Shown: positions 1 through 9,411, numbered from the stretch's first letter. The stretch: 43,274 nucleotides of DNA from Lawsonibacter sp. (GCA_022795855.1 JAAWHL010000012.1:1-43274), one strand, 5' to 3'. Notes: generated by a model not told the origin, from the sequence alone. Numbers and translations: made by a program.

Positions 1-1
1 C

Positions 2-580
2 CCTGCCGGTCCTGCCGGCCCCGTGGGTGCTACGGGTGCCACCGGTGCCACGGGTGCGACCGGCGCTGTCGGCCCCACTGGCCCTACCGGCCCTGCCGGC
101 CCCGTGGGCGCTACAGGTGCCACGGGTGCGACCGGCGCTGTCGGCCCCACTGGCCCCACCGGCCCTGTCGGTCCCGTGGGTGCTACGGGTGCTGCTGGTG
201 CCGCCGGTGCGGAGGGTCCCACTGGTCCCGCTGGCCCTGCTGGTGCAGAGGGTCCCACCGGCCCTGCCGGTCCTGCTGGCGCGGAGGGCCCCACTGGTCC
301 CGCTGGCCCTGCTGGTGCAGAGGGCCCCACTGGCCCTGTCGGTCCCGTGGGTGCTACGGGTGCCGCTGGCGCCGCCGGTGCAGAGGGTCCCACTGGTCCC
401 GCCGGCCCTGCCGGTCCTGCTGGTGCAGAGGGCCCCACCGGCCCCACCGGCCCTGCCGGGACGGTGACCCCCGGCGCCGCCGTAGCCGACTTGGATGCCG
501 CCGCTGACCTTGCCGCGACGGTGGCCAAGGTGAATGAACTGTTGGCCAGCCTGCGCGCTGCCGGCCTCATTGCAACCTGA
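2..580 (+). CDS. Collagen-like Gly-X-Y repeat protein, 3' part only (5' end lies outside the window), with short C-terminal helical domain
   Basis: Frame open from base 2 ([12 protein letters not shown]...) to TGA at 578-580; uninterrupted Gly-X-Y triplets followed by [39 protein letters not shown]. The GTG listed at 23 is a Val codon inside a repeat. Confidence 0.9.
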   Translation, partial: PAGPAGPVGATGATGATGATGAVGPTGPTGPAGPVGATGATGATGAVGPTGPTGPVGPVGATGAAGAAGAEGPTGPAGPAGAEGPTGPAGPAGAEGPTGPAGPAGAEGPTGPVGPVGATGAAGAAGAEGPTGPAGPAGPAGAEGPTGPTGPAGTVTPGAAVADLDAAADLAATVAKVNELLASLRAAGLIAT

Positions 581-600
581 GCCAGACAGGCTTGAGTTGG

Positions 601-624
601 GAGCCGCCCAGGAATGGGCGGCTC
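601..624. terminator. Perfect 10-bp hairpin between collagen-like gene and glycosyltransferase (no clear T-tract)
   Basis: GAGCCGCCCA-GGAA-TGGGCGGCTC. Confidence 0.6.
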
Positions 625-649
625 CCGCACCATAGGAAGGGAGGATTTT

Positions 650-1756
650 ATGGGCCGGTATCAAATCTGTGTCTACGCAATCTGCAAGAACGAGGTGAAG
701 TTTGCCGACCGTTGGATGGACTCTATGGGGGAGGCCGACCGGGTGGTGGTGCTGGACACCGGCTCTGACGACGGGACGGCAGAGCGGCTGCGGGCCCGGG
801 GAGCGGAGGTGACGGTGGAGGTCATTGCGCCCTGGCGCTTTGACACAGCCCGGAACCGCTCGCTGGAGCTGGTGCCGGAGGACATGGATATCTGCGTATG
901 CACCGACCTGGACGAGGTGTTCCGGCCTGGCTGGCGGGAGCGGCTGGAGGCGGCCTGGGGGGAAGGGGTCAGTCTGGCCAATTACCGCTACACCTGGAAC
1001 TTCAATCCGGACGGGAGCGAGGGATATGTCTTTTGGATTGAGAAGGTCCATGCCCGCCGTGGGTTCTGCTGGACCCACCCGGTGCACGAGGTGCTGACCT
1101 GGGTGGGACCGGGCCGGCAGGGCCGGACGGTGACGGCGGAGGGCGTGCAGCTGGACCACCACGCAGATGCGGGCAAGTCCAGGGGGCAGTACCTGCCTCT
1201 GCTGGAGCTGTCCGTGCAGGAGTCCCCTCAGGATGACCGAAACGTCCACTATCTGGGCCGGGAGTACATGTTCAGGGGCCGCTGGGACGACTGTATCGCC
1301 ACGCTGAAGCATCATCTGTCCATGCCCAGCGCCCGGTGGCCCGATGAGCGCGCGGCATCCATGCGCTTTATCGCCCGCTCCTATGAGCAGAAGGGGGAGA
1401 TACAGCTGGCCCGGGACTGGTATCTGCGGGCGATTGCTGAGGCGCCCCACCTGCGGGAGGCCTATCTGGACCTGGCCGGGCTGCTCTACCGCCGGGAGGA
1501 CTGGGAGGGAGTGCTCTATTTCACCGCCTGCGCCCTGAAAATCACCGTCCGCCCGAGAAGCTATATCTGCGAGGCGGCCAGCTGGGGCAGTCTGCCCCAC
1601 GACCTGCGCTCCATCGCCCTGTTCCGCACAGGCCGGACGGAGCAGGCCCTGGAGCAGGCGCGGCTGGCGCTGGCCTGCTCTCCCTCCGACCCCCGCCTGG
1701 AGGGGAACGTCAGGGTGCTGGAACGGCTGTGCGGAGCGAATCAGGAACGGGGCTAG
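650..1756 (+). CDS. Family 2 glycosyltransferase with C-terminal TPR-like region
   Basis: ICKNEVKFADRWMDSM...VVLDTGSDDGTAERL and DLDEVF motif; start chosen at ATG 650 after GGAAGGGAGG rather than 614, which lies inside a hairpin loop. Confidence 0.85.
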   Translation: MGRYQICVYAICKNEVKFADRWMDSMGEADRVVVLDTGSDDGTAERLRARGAEVTVEVIAPWRFDTARNRSLELVPEDMDICVCTDLDEVFRPGWRERLEAAWGEGVSLANYRYTWNFNPDGSEGYVFWIEKVHARRGFCWTHPVHEVLTWVGPGRQGRTVTAEGVQLDHHADAGKSRGQYLPLLELSVQESPQDDRNVHYLGREYMFRGRWDDCIATLKHHLSMPSARWPDERAASMRFIARSYEQKGEIQLARDWYLRAIAEAPHLREAYLDLAGLLYRREDWEGVLYFTACALKITVRPRSYICEAASWGSLPHDLRSIALFRTGRTEQALEQARLALACSPSDPRLEGNVRVLERLCGANQERG

Positions 1757-1909
1757 GAGGGGGAAAAATCCCTCATCAAGCCCCGATTCAACCACGTCAC
1801 GCCCGATTCGGATCTGGCGGCCATCTGTTTTAGATTGTAGACTTTCGCCCAGCGTTCATAAGCCGGGCCCTTGCCCTTGACACTCCATGCGTCAAGGTAT
1901 GTATATTTA

Positions 1910-2430
1910 GAAGCTGTACCAATGGGAAAGAAAGTGCTATAATGGGAACACGATACAGAAAAATAAGAGACGCAGTTATGCGAACGCTTTGAGCGACAGT
2001 CAATGGGCGGTCATAGCACCGCTGTTTCCCCGAGCAGGAAGCAGGAGGAAATAGGAAAAGCGGAAATTGGCAAACGCGGTGCTGTATTTTGCAGATAACG
2101 GCTGCAAATGGCGAAATCTGTCCCACGGTTTTCCACCGTACACAACAGCGGCGAATTTTTATTACGCCGCAATCCGAAGCGGGCTTTGGGAAAAGAGCCG
2201 TGCGGCGTTGGTGGAACGGGTACGGACAGACGCAGGACGGAATGTGGACCCCAGCGGCGCAATGATCGACCCGCAAAGCGTAGAGACCGCCTCAGCCGCA
2301 GAAGAACGCGGGATTGATGGAGGAAAAAATAAAAGGACGCAAACGGCACATCGTAGCGGATCCTATGGGTAATCTGCTGGCGGCGGTAGTTTACACTGCC
2401 AATACACATGATGCCAAAGAGGAAGAGAAA
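1910..2430 (+). pseudogene. Degenerate IS5-family (IS4/IS5 DDE) transposase remnant
   Basis: Fragments LSDSQWAVIAPLFP / ANAVLYFADNGCKWRNLSHGFPPYTTAANFYYAAIRSGLWE / AMIDPQSVETASAAEERGIDGGK / KIKGRKRHIVADPMGNLLAAVVYTANTHDAKE in interrupted frames (TAG near 2061, frameshift at an A-run near 2320), then truncated. TTA followed by GAAGCTGTACC at 1907-1920 resembles an IS5-type left end. Confidence 0.8.
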
Positions 2431-2599
2431 GAAGCCGAGCAAATCCGCAGGAGCGGTTGCAGTATCTTGCGACAGGAACAGCGGGAACAGCAACTCCGCA
2501 GGGCGCGGGATATGGAGCGATACCAGGCAGGGCGGCGGGATAGTCAGCGCTTATCCCACCGCCCTATTTTAGTTTCTGTATCTGCCCGAAAAATTGGAA

Positions 2600-3070
2600 T
2601 TAACTGTCTTTTGTGACTTCCGTTACTGTTAATTGTAACTGGTATGTGTTTTCTTCACCGTCTAAATTGGTGGTTTTTAACTCAAAGTAAAGATTGTTCT
2701 GTAAATCATCTTCCTCTGCTCTTTTGAGGACATCCCCGGATATTTTCCCTGTTTCACCCGCGATACCTATCGTTCCGCCTGTCATGTCGGCCACGCTGTT
2801 AGAAAGCAAAACTATGTCATCACTGCCGGATTGGATGTAGAAGGTCATGGAATAAGCAATAATATCCGATAATTCTCCATCCAAATTTCCACCATAAAAG
2901 ATTTCTTCCCCTTCATTCAAAACAATAACGCCATTGGAGATTGATAACATCTCATTTTCTCCGCAGAAAGAGTACACGACAAGAGATTCCCTTGTTGATT
3001 CATTGCCACAGCCCGACAGCAAGGCACAACACACTAAGGCGGCAAACAATATTACAGATATTTTTCTCAT
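2600..3070 (-). CDS. Putative secreted lipoprotein of unknown function
   Basis: MRKISVILFAALVCCALLSGCGNES: signal peptide with lipobox LLSGC; GGAGG upstream of start. Confidence 0.75.
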   Translation of the reverse strand: MRKISVILFAALVCCALLSGCGNESTRESLVVYSFCGENEMLSISNGVIVLNEGEEIFYGGNLDGELSDIIAYSMTFYIQSGSDDIVLLSNSVADMTGGTIGIAGETGKISGDVLKRAEEDDLQNNLYFELKTTNLDGEENTYQLQLTVTEVTKDS

Positions 3071-3470
3071 AGATTTTCTTTTTAACCTCCGTTTTTACAC
3101 TGTTATGCTATCTGACAAATTATGATTTCCTTCTCTTTTCAAAGTACCCATATAATGAAATACAAATGTTTGCAGGACTCCGCTCTGAACCCCTTGGCCG
3201 TCTGGATTTTGCCGCTGCCGTTTCGCCGCCAAAAACGGGGAACAGGATTTGACAATCCTGCCCCCCGCTTTCGTCCGCTTCATTTTAACGGCAAAACCGT
3301 CTGCACTGCTGCGGCGGCTGCCGGTAGGTTTTGTGGTGGCTCTGCCCCCGCGCCCCCGGCCTCTCCCAAAGAACAGGATAAGGGCAAGTGCGTAACCGGC
3401 GGGCATGGACATTTAGACTTGCGGCACAGCCCCAAACCCGCATGAATACGGGCTTCCTGGGGCGCTCCAA

Positions 3471-3496
3471 GCCCCCGGCGCGGGGCGGGTTTTTTA
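3471..3496 (+). terminator. Terminator-like hairpin with T6 run
   Basis: GCCCCCGGCGCGGGGCGGGTTTTTTA. Confidence 0.35.
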
Positions 3497-3615
3497 TGCT
3501 GCCTACCCCCGAAAACGGCTTTTAACCGTCCACGGGGCTTTTCCTGCCTGATTTTCCCACCCCCTGAAAAGTTCCTCTTGACAAAAGCCTAACAGCCTGA
3601 CAACCGTGTTTGCGG

Positions 3616-5106
3616 TCACACCTGGTTCAAGAAGCGAAGGAAGGCGTCCCGGCCGTCGGGGGTGCGGGCATAGACTCCCGCGTGTTCCAGGACCTGGGCA
3701 AAGACCATCCCGGTTTCCTTTTTAACGAGCTCCAGGGCGTTTTCGGCAGTGATGGTATCCTTTGGGGCGAAGCGCTCCGCCCAATCGGCGTGCTTGGCGG
3801 TGAGCGCTTCGCTGCGCAGGTCGCCTCTGGAGGCCAGACAGCCGGCCACAGCGGCCAGTTCCTCCTTCAGCCGGGCGGGGAGGACAGCCAGACCCATCAC
3901 CTCAATCAGGCCGATGTTCTCCTTCTTGATGTGGTGCAGCTCGGCGTGGGGGTGGTACAGGCCCAGGGGGTGCTCGGGAGTGGTCAGATTGTTCCGGAGG
4001 ACCAGGTCCAGCTCATAGGATTCCCCTCGGCGGCGGGCGATCGGCGTGATGGTGTTGTGGGGCTCGCCGTCGGTCTGGGCGAAAATGACCGCCGCCTCGT
4101 CGGTATAGCCCCGCCAGGAAAGGAGGATTCTGTCGGCCAGGTCAATCAGCCGCTGCCGGTCCCGGGAGGCAATCCGCACCACCGACATAGGCCATTTGAC
4201 GATACCCGCCTCCACATCCTCAAAGCCGGGGAAACGGAAGGGGGTCTCCACCGGGGCCTTGGCCATGGCGAAGTCGTACCGGCCGCCCTGGAAATGGTCG
4301 TGGGCCAGGATGGAGCCGCCCACAATGGGCAGGTCGGCGTTGGAGCCCACAAAATAGTGGGGGAATTGGTGCACAAAGTCCAGCAGCTTGGCGAAGCAGG
4401 CCCGGTCGATTTTCATGGGTGTGTGTTCGCTGTTGAGGCAGATACAGTGCTCGTTGTAGTAGACATAGGGGGAGTACTGCAGGAACCAGGGGGAGTTATG
4501 GATGGTGATGGGGATGATTCGGTGGTTCTGCCGGGCGGGGTGGTTGACCCGGCCGGCGTAGCCCGCGTTTTCGGCACACAGCTGGCACCGGGGGTAGGAG
4601 GAAGCGGGCAGATTCTTTGCGGCGGCGATGGCTTTTGGGTCCTTCTCCGGCTTGGACAGGTTGATGGTGATATCCAGCTCGCCGTATTCGGTGGGCACCT
4701 TCCACTGGATGTCCCGGGCGATGCGGTCCCGGCGGATGTAGTTGGTGTCCTGACTGAACCGGTAGTACCAGTCGGTGGCCTGCCTGGGGTCCCGGGCATA
4801 GAGCGTCCGAAATGTTTCGATGACCTGGGCGGGGCGGGGGGTCAGGCGGCCCATCAGCTCGGTGTCAAACAGGTCCCGGTAGACAACTGAGTTCTCCGGA
4901 AGCACGCCCCGGGCGCAGGCGTCGTCCAGCAGCTCCTCCAGCACGGGGGCCAGCCGGATTTCCCCCCAGTCCCGGCCGGGGTCGCTGAAGCTGTCCAGCT
5001 TCAGTACGTCCAGGATGGTGTTGACAGCCCAGGTAAATTCGCTGTCCTCAATCAGCCCGGTGCGCAGGGCGTAGACAGCCAGTTTGGAAACGGCATGGTC
5101 AATCAT
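3616..5106 (-). CDS. galT: UDP-glucose--hexose-1-phosphate uridylyltransferase (GalT, Firmicutes-type)
   Basis: MIDHAVSKLAVYALRTGLIEDSEFTWAVNTILDVLKLD...; GGSILAHDHFQGG motif; start at 5106 after GGAGGAG. Confidence 0.92.
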   Translation of the reverse strand: MIDHAVSKLAVYALRTGLIEDSEFTWAVNTILDVLKLDSFSDPGRDWGEIRLAPVLEELLDDACARGVLPENSVVYRDLFDTELMGRLTPRPAQVIETFRTLYARDPRQATDWYYRFSQDTNYIRRDRIARDIQWKVPTEYGELDITINLSKPEKDPKAIAAAKNLPASSYPRCQLCAENAGYAGRVNHPARQNHRIIPITIHNSPWFLQYSPYVYYNEHCICLNSEHTPMKIDRACFAKLLDFVHQFPHYFVGSNADLPIVGGSILAHDHFQGGRYDFAMAKAPVETPFRFPGFEDVEAGIVKWPMSVVRIASRDRQRLIDLADRILLSWRGYTDEAAVIFAQTDGEPHNTITPIARRRGESYELDLVLRNNLTTPEHPLGLYHPHAELHHIKKENIGLIEVMGLAVLPARLKEELAAVAGCLASRGDLRSEALTAKHADWAERFAPKDTITAENALELVKKETGMVFAQVLEHAGVYARTPDGRDAFLRFLNQV

Positions 5107-5154
5107 GGAATCTCCTCCACATCTAAGGCGGCGCAGAGCCGCTTTTTCGCACAT

Positions 5155-5183
5155 ATTGTACTGTGTTTTCAGCCGTCCGTCAA
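5155..5183 (-). promoter_or_regulatory. Sigma-A-like promoter for galT
   Basis: Minus strand TTGACG-17 nt-TACAAT. Confidence 0.6.
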
Positions 5184-5214
5184 GCCGGGATTGGGGGAAA
5201 CGGGGCACGGAAGA

Positions 5215-5251
5215 GCGGGCAGGGCAGACCGGTCCGGTCTGTCCTGCCCGC
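5215..5251. terminator. Very strong near-perfect hairpin between transporter and galT
   Basis: GCGGGCAGGGCAGACCGG-T-CCGGTCTGTCCTGCCCGC, one G:T position. Confidence 0.5.
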
Positions 5252-5281
5252 TGGCGCGGTCCGATTCAGGAATCTGTATGG

Positions 5282-5309
5282 GCGCCTCCAAACGCGCGTC
5301 TGGAGGCGC
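5282..5309 (-). terminator. Hairpin just downstream of transporter stop
   Basis: GCGCCTCCA-AACGCGCGTC-TGGAGGCGC. Confidence 0.5.
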
Positions 5310-5315
5310 TGTGCT

Positions 5316-6749
5316 TTATGCGGAGAACAGGCCCAGGCCGAAGAACTCATTCAGCTGGCCCAGAAGGACAAGGACCATGATGACAGGGACCACAAAGCGG
5401 ATGCAGAAGGAGAAGAAACGGTAGCTCTGGAAGGAGTTTCCCTCTCGGGTGACCTCGTCCCGGATTGCGGACGGCTTGACAACCCAGGCGACCATGACGG
5501 ACATGAGCAGCGCGCCCAGAGGCATGGCAAGCCCCTCGGAGATGCAGCCCATAAAGTCCAGCCAGGAGCTGGCGAAGGGCCGTCCCGTAGAGGCGAAGGG
5601 AATCCAGAGGCCGTTGCTGCCCAGGCCGTCCAGGGCCACCACAACGGCCTCGGCCAGAATGGCCAGGCAGACGATGCCTACCAGGCGGGGGCGGTTTGGT
5701 TTCCGGTGCTCCATCTCGGCCCGGTCCACAAAGAAGGTAACCAGCACTTCAATCAGGGCGATGGCGGAGGTGACAGCGGCAATCAGAACCAGCAGGTAGA
5801 ACAGGATGCCGAACAGGGGGCCGGAGGCGCCCATGGAATGGAACACGTCCTGAAGGGTGATGAACAGCAGCTTGGGTCCGGCCATGTTGGCGCCCTCGCC
5901 CCCCAGGGCGAAGGCGGCGGGCAGCACGGCTATGCCGGCCATGACGGCCACCAGGGTATCGGAGAGGATGATGAGCAGGGAGTTGCGCACCAGACTTTCC
6001 TTCCGGTTCAGATAAGAGCCGTAGGTGACGGTGATGCCCATGGCCAGGGACAGGGAGAAGAACATCTGGCCGCCGGCGGCGGCCAGCACCTTGATAAAGT
6101 TGTCCCGCAGGGGCTGCAGGTTGGGCCGGAACATGAAGGCCAGACCCTCGGCGGCGCCGGGCAGGGTGACGGCGCGGACGATGACCGCCAGCAGCATGAT
6201 AAACAGCGCGGGCATCCCCACGGTGTTGAAGCGCTCGATGCCGTCCTTGATGCCGCCCCGAATGATGAGGAAACAGATTAGGAGAAACAGGAGGGTATAC
6301 AGCACGCTGCTGGCCGGGTCGGTGAGCATGGCGGAGAAGGAATCGGCCCCGCTGGCCAGGGGGAGCTCCGCCAGTCCAAGCAGCTCCCGCACGTTCAGGG
6401 CGACATACTCCATGCAGTAGGCGCCCAGAACGCTGTAAAAGCTGAGAATCAGGAAGGGGGAGAGCATGGCAAGCCAGCCAATCCAGCCAAACCGTTTGGA
6501 CATGGACTGATAGGTGACGACTACGCTGCGCCCCACCTTGCGGCCCATGGCCAGCTCGGAGATCATGATGGGAAAGCCCACCAGGATGGCGAGAATCAGA
6601 TAAAGAATCAGAAAAGCGAAACCGCCGTTGGCGCCCATTTTATAGGGAAAGGCCCAGATGTTGCCCAGGCCGACGGCGGCGCCCACCGTAGCCAGGAGAA
6701 ACCCCAGGTTGCTGCCCCATTGGCCGCGGGAATGGTGTTGATGTTCCAT
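5316..6749 (-). CDS. Sodium-dependent transporter, neurotransmitter:sodium symporter (NSS/SNF) family
   Basis: WGSNLGFLLATVGAAVGLGNIWAFPYKMGANGGFAFLILYL; start at 6749 (MEHQHHSRGQ). Confidence 0.9.
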   Translation of the reverse strand: MEHQHHSRGQWGSNLGFLLATVGAAVGLGNIWAFPYKMGANGGFAFLILYLILAILVGFPIMISELAMGRKVGRSVVVTYQSMSKRFGWIGWLAMLSPFLILSFYSVLGAYCMEYVALNVRELLGLAELPLASGADSFSAMLTDPASSVLYTLLFLLICFLIIRGGIKDGIERFNTVGMPALFIMLLAVIVRAVTLPGAAEGLAFMFRPNLQPLRDNFIKVLAAAGGQMFFSLSLAMGITVTYGSYLNRKESLVRNSLLIILSDTLVAVMAGIAVLPAAFALGGEGANMAGPKLLFITLQDVFHSMGASGPLFGILFYLLVLIAAVTSAIALIEVLVTFFVDRAEMEHRKPNRPRLVGIVCLAILAEAVVVALDGLGSNGLWIPFASTGRPFASSWLDFMGCISEGLAMPLGALLMSVMVAWVVKPSAIRDEVTREGNSFQSYRFFSFCIRFVVPVIMVLVLLGQLNEFFGLGLFSA

Positions 6750-6972
6750 GTTTTCCTCCGTAAATAGTTGGTGATTTGTCAGAAGCGCCCGAAAAAAGGG
6801 AGGGAGCGCGTCCCGCGCCGCAGGGGCGCCGGGCGGTTTCCGACGGCAGGAAAGCAGCGCCGGGGGCCGGAGCTTCTCCGGCACGGACGGTGCTGTTCGT
6901 CCAGTATATACGAATATGGCGGAAAAGGGAAGAGGAAATCCCCATTATTTTCTAAAATATTTTCCGTTTTCC

Positions 6973-7001
6973 TTGCGGGGCGGGGATGTTTTGGATAAAA
7001 T
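6973..7001 (+). promoter_or_regulatory. Sigma-A-like promoter
   Basis: TTGCGG-17 nt-TAAAAT upstream of the GIY-YIG gene. Confidence 0.5.
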
Positions 7002-7025
7002 AGAGGCGAGGAGGAGGGGAGCGGC

Positions 7026-7301
7026 GTGGATTGGTACGTGTACATCCTCCGGTGCGGGGACGGGACCCTGTACACCGGGGCGACCAGCGATGTGGAGCGC
7101 AGGCTCCGGACCCACCGGGCCGGGCGGGGGGCCAAGTACACCCGGGGACGGGGGCCGCTGGAGCTGGTCTATCAGGAGCGGACGGAGGGCCGCGCCCAGG
7201 CGCTGCGGCGGGAGCGGGCGATTAAGGCCCTGCCCCGGGCGGAAAAGCTGGCCCTATGCCGGGATACGGCCGGAAAAAGCGGGACGGGAGCAGACGGATA
7301 A
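7026..7301 (+). CDS. GIY-YIG nuclease family protein (UPF0213-like)
   Basis: [48 protein letters not shown]. Confidence 0.9.
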   Translation: MDWYVYILRCGDGTLYTGATSDVERRLRTHRAGRGAKYTRGRGPLELVYQERTEGRAQALRRERAIKALPRAEKLALCRDTAGKSGTGADG

Positions 7302-7396
7302 AGAACGGGGAAAAAATTTGCCTTCCCCTCTATGCAAACTGGAAGAAATATATTAAAATAAAAGGGACATATCTTGAAGAGACAAGGAGTGGTTCC

Positions 7397-8113
7397 ATGG
7401 AGCAGCCAAAATATAAAAGAGTCCTGCTGAAAATCAGCGGCGAGGCCCTGGCGGGCGACGCCTCCCGCGGCCTGGATTTCGGCGTAATCGGGCAGGTGTG
7501 CGACGTCATCAAGCGGTGCGTGGACCTGGGCGTACAGGTGGGCGTCGTGGTGGGCGGCGGCAATTTCTGGCGCGGCCTGAAGGACGGCGGCGACAAGATG
7601 GAGCGGGTGCGGGCCGACCACATGGGGATGCTGGCCACCTCCATCAACGCCCTGGCTGTGGCCGACGTGCTGGAGCAGAAGGGCGTGGAGGTCCGGGTGC
7701 AGACCGCCATTGAGATGCGTCCCTTTGCCGAGCCCTTTATCCGCTCCAAGGCCATCCGCCATTTTCAGAAGGGCAGAGTGGTGATTTTTGGCTGCGGGAC
7801 GGGCAATCCCTTCTTTTCCACCGACACCGCGGCGGTGCTGCGGGCGGCGGAGATTGACGCGGACGTGATTCTTCTGGCCAAAAATATCGACGGGGTGTAC
7901 TCCGCCGACCCCAAAAAGGACCCCGCCGCAGTGAAATACGACTCCATCAGCTACGACGCGGTGCTGGCGCAGCATCTTCAGGTGATGGACTCCACCGCCA
8001 CCTCCCTGTCCATGGACAACAAAATTCCGGTGCTGCTCTTTGCCCTGAAGGACCCGGAGAACATTCTGCGTGCGGTGATGGGCGAGAAAATCGGCACCGT
8101 GGTGGAGAACTGA
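7397..8113 (+). CDS. pyrH: UMP kinase
   Basis: [15 protein letters not shown]...; start chosen at ATG 7397 after AAGGAGTGG. Confidence 0.96.
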   Translation: MEQPKYKRVLLKISGEALAGDASRGLDFGVIGQVCDVIKRCVDLGVQVGVVVGGGNFWRGLKDGGDKMERVRADHMGMLATSINALAVADVLEQKGVEVRVQTAIEMRPFAEPFIRSKAIRHFQKGRVVIFGCGTGNPFFSTDTAAVLRAAEIDADVILLAKNIDGVYSADPKKDPAAVKYDSISYDAVLAQHLQVMDSTATSLSMDNKIPVLLFALKDPENILRAVMGEKIGTVVEN

Positions 8114-8163
8114 CCGGATGAAGCGGCCGGACGGCCCTGATACAGAAAGGAAGGTAAAGACAT

Positions 8164-8718
8164 ATGAGCCCTGAGGTAAAAGCCTACGACGACAGAATGC
8201 AGAAGACCATCGACGTGGTGAAGTCCAACTTTGCCGCCGTCCGCGCGGGCCGGGCCAACGCCGGTGTGCTGGACCGCATCAGCGTGGAGTACTACGGAAC
8301 CCCCACGCCGCTGAACCAGGTGGCGGCCATCTCCTCGCCCGACCCCCGCTCCCTGATGATTCAGCCCTGGGACGCCTCTCTGCTCAAGGCCATTGAAAAG
8401 GCCGTCCAGACCTCGGACCTGGGTATCAACCCCCAGAACGACGGCAAGGTAATCCGTCTGGCCTTCCCCCAGCTGACCGAGGAGCGCCGCCGGGACCTGA
8501 CCAAGCAGGTGCGCAAGTACGGCGAGGAGGGCAAGGTGGCCCTGCGCAACATCCGCCGGGACGCCATGGAGGATTTCAAGAAGCAGACCAAAAAGTCGGA
8601 GATGACCGAGGACGACCAGAAGAAGCTGGAGAAGGAGCTCCAGGAGCTGACCGACAAGCGGTGCAAAGAGGTGGACGACCTGACCGCCAAGAAGGAGCAG
8701 GAACTGATGGCGGTCTGA
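8164..8718 (+). CDS. frr: Ribosome recycling factor
   Basis: VRAGRANAGVLDRISVEYYGTPTPLNQVA...; follows pyrH. Confidence 0.97.
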   Translation: MSPEVKAYDDRMQKTIDVVKSNFAAVRAGRANAGVLDRISVEYYGTPTPLNQVAAISSPDPRSLMIQPWDASLLKAIEKAVQTSDLGINPQNDGKVIRLAFPQLTEERRRDLTKQVRKYGEEGKVALRNIRRDAMEDFKKQTKKSEMTEDDQKKLEKELQELTDKRCKEVDDLTAKKEQELMAV

Positions 8719-8785
8719 TCGGCAAAGGGCGGCCCGCCTGCTCGGGCGGAGCTGCGGCAAACCGGCGGAGGAACGCACGGACGGG

Positions 8786-8832
8786 CCGGCGGGGCGCCGG
8801 CCCCTACACGGGAGGCAACCTGTAGGGGCCGC
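8786..8832. repeat. REP-like GC-rich palindromic intergenic element
   Basis: GGCCCCTACA (8799-8808) / TGTAGGGGCC (8821-8830), flanked by GGCCGGCGGGGCGCC and GCCGCC. Confidence 0.5.
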
Positions 8833-8882
8833 CGCCTTTGCCGGCCTGTTTTCTTAAAGACAGAGAGGGAGAGGACGCGGAT

Positions 8883-9401
8883 ATGATTCGGAACATATCC
8901 CGCCTGGCGGTGCTGGTATGTGCCTGGGCGATTGTCGGCCTGGGGTTCTGGTCGGCGGGGAAGGAGCTTGCGGACCGGGTGGTGAACACCCTGTTTTTTG
9001 CCGGATACCTGCTGCTGGTCCCCCTGGGGCTGCTGTCGGGCGCGGCCGCCCTGCTCCACGGAGGAACGCCCTGGAACCGGCGGCTGTTCCAGTCGCTGGT
9101 GTGTAAGATTCTGCTGGTGCAGTTTTTCCGGTTCAACCTGACCATGGGAGCGGCGGGGGCGTTCGTCGGGCTGTTTTTCGGCCCCGGGCTGCTGGTGGTC
9201 CTGTATACCGCCCTGGCGGCCTGGACGGTGGTCTTTGCCATTTCCGGAGACGTCATCCGGGCCCTGGGGGAGATGCGCCGCGAGGGGGTCATCACCCGCG
9301 GGCAGCAGATTTTTCACTCCGTCTGCCAGCTGATTTTTGTGGCGGATGTCATTGACGCCGCGGTGCTGTGCCTGAGCTACAGCAGGACGCGAAAAAAGTA
9401 G
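8883..9401 (+). CDS. Hypothetical multi-pass membrane protein
   Basis: MIRNISRLAVLVCAWAIVGLGFWSAGK...; several hydrophobic segments. Confidence 0.65.
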   Translation: MIRNISRLAVLVCAWAIVGLGFWSAGKELADRVVNTLFFAGYLLLVPLGLLSGAAALLHGGTPWNRRLFQSLVCKILLVQFFRFNLTMGAAGAFVGLFFGPGLLVVLYTALAAWTVVFAISGDVIRALGEMRREGVITRGQQIFHSVCQLIFVADVIDAAVLCLSYSRTRKK

Positions 9402-9411
9402 GAGGGCGCCC

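Noticed and set aside
27-467. Second long ORF ([11 protein letters not shown]...) overlapping the collagen-like gene
   Set aside because: Frame-shifted reading of a stop-poor GC-rich Gly-X-Y repeat; no independent coding evidence.
1-580. CRISPR-like or VNTR non-coding repeat array
   Set aside because: Repeats are 3-codon Gly-X-Y periodicity in an open frame with mostly synonymous variation, so coding.
3610-4890. 426-aa plus-strand ORF antisense to galT
   Set aside because: Typical antisense shadow ORF of a GC-rich gene; galT on the minus strand is unambiguous.
5163-6281. 372-aa Gly/Gln/His-rich plus-strand ORF
   Set aside because: Antisense shadow of the NSS transporter.
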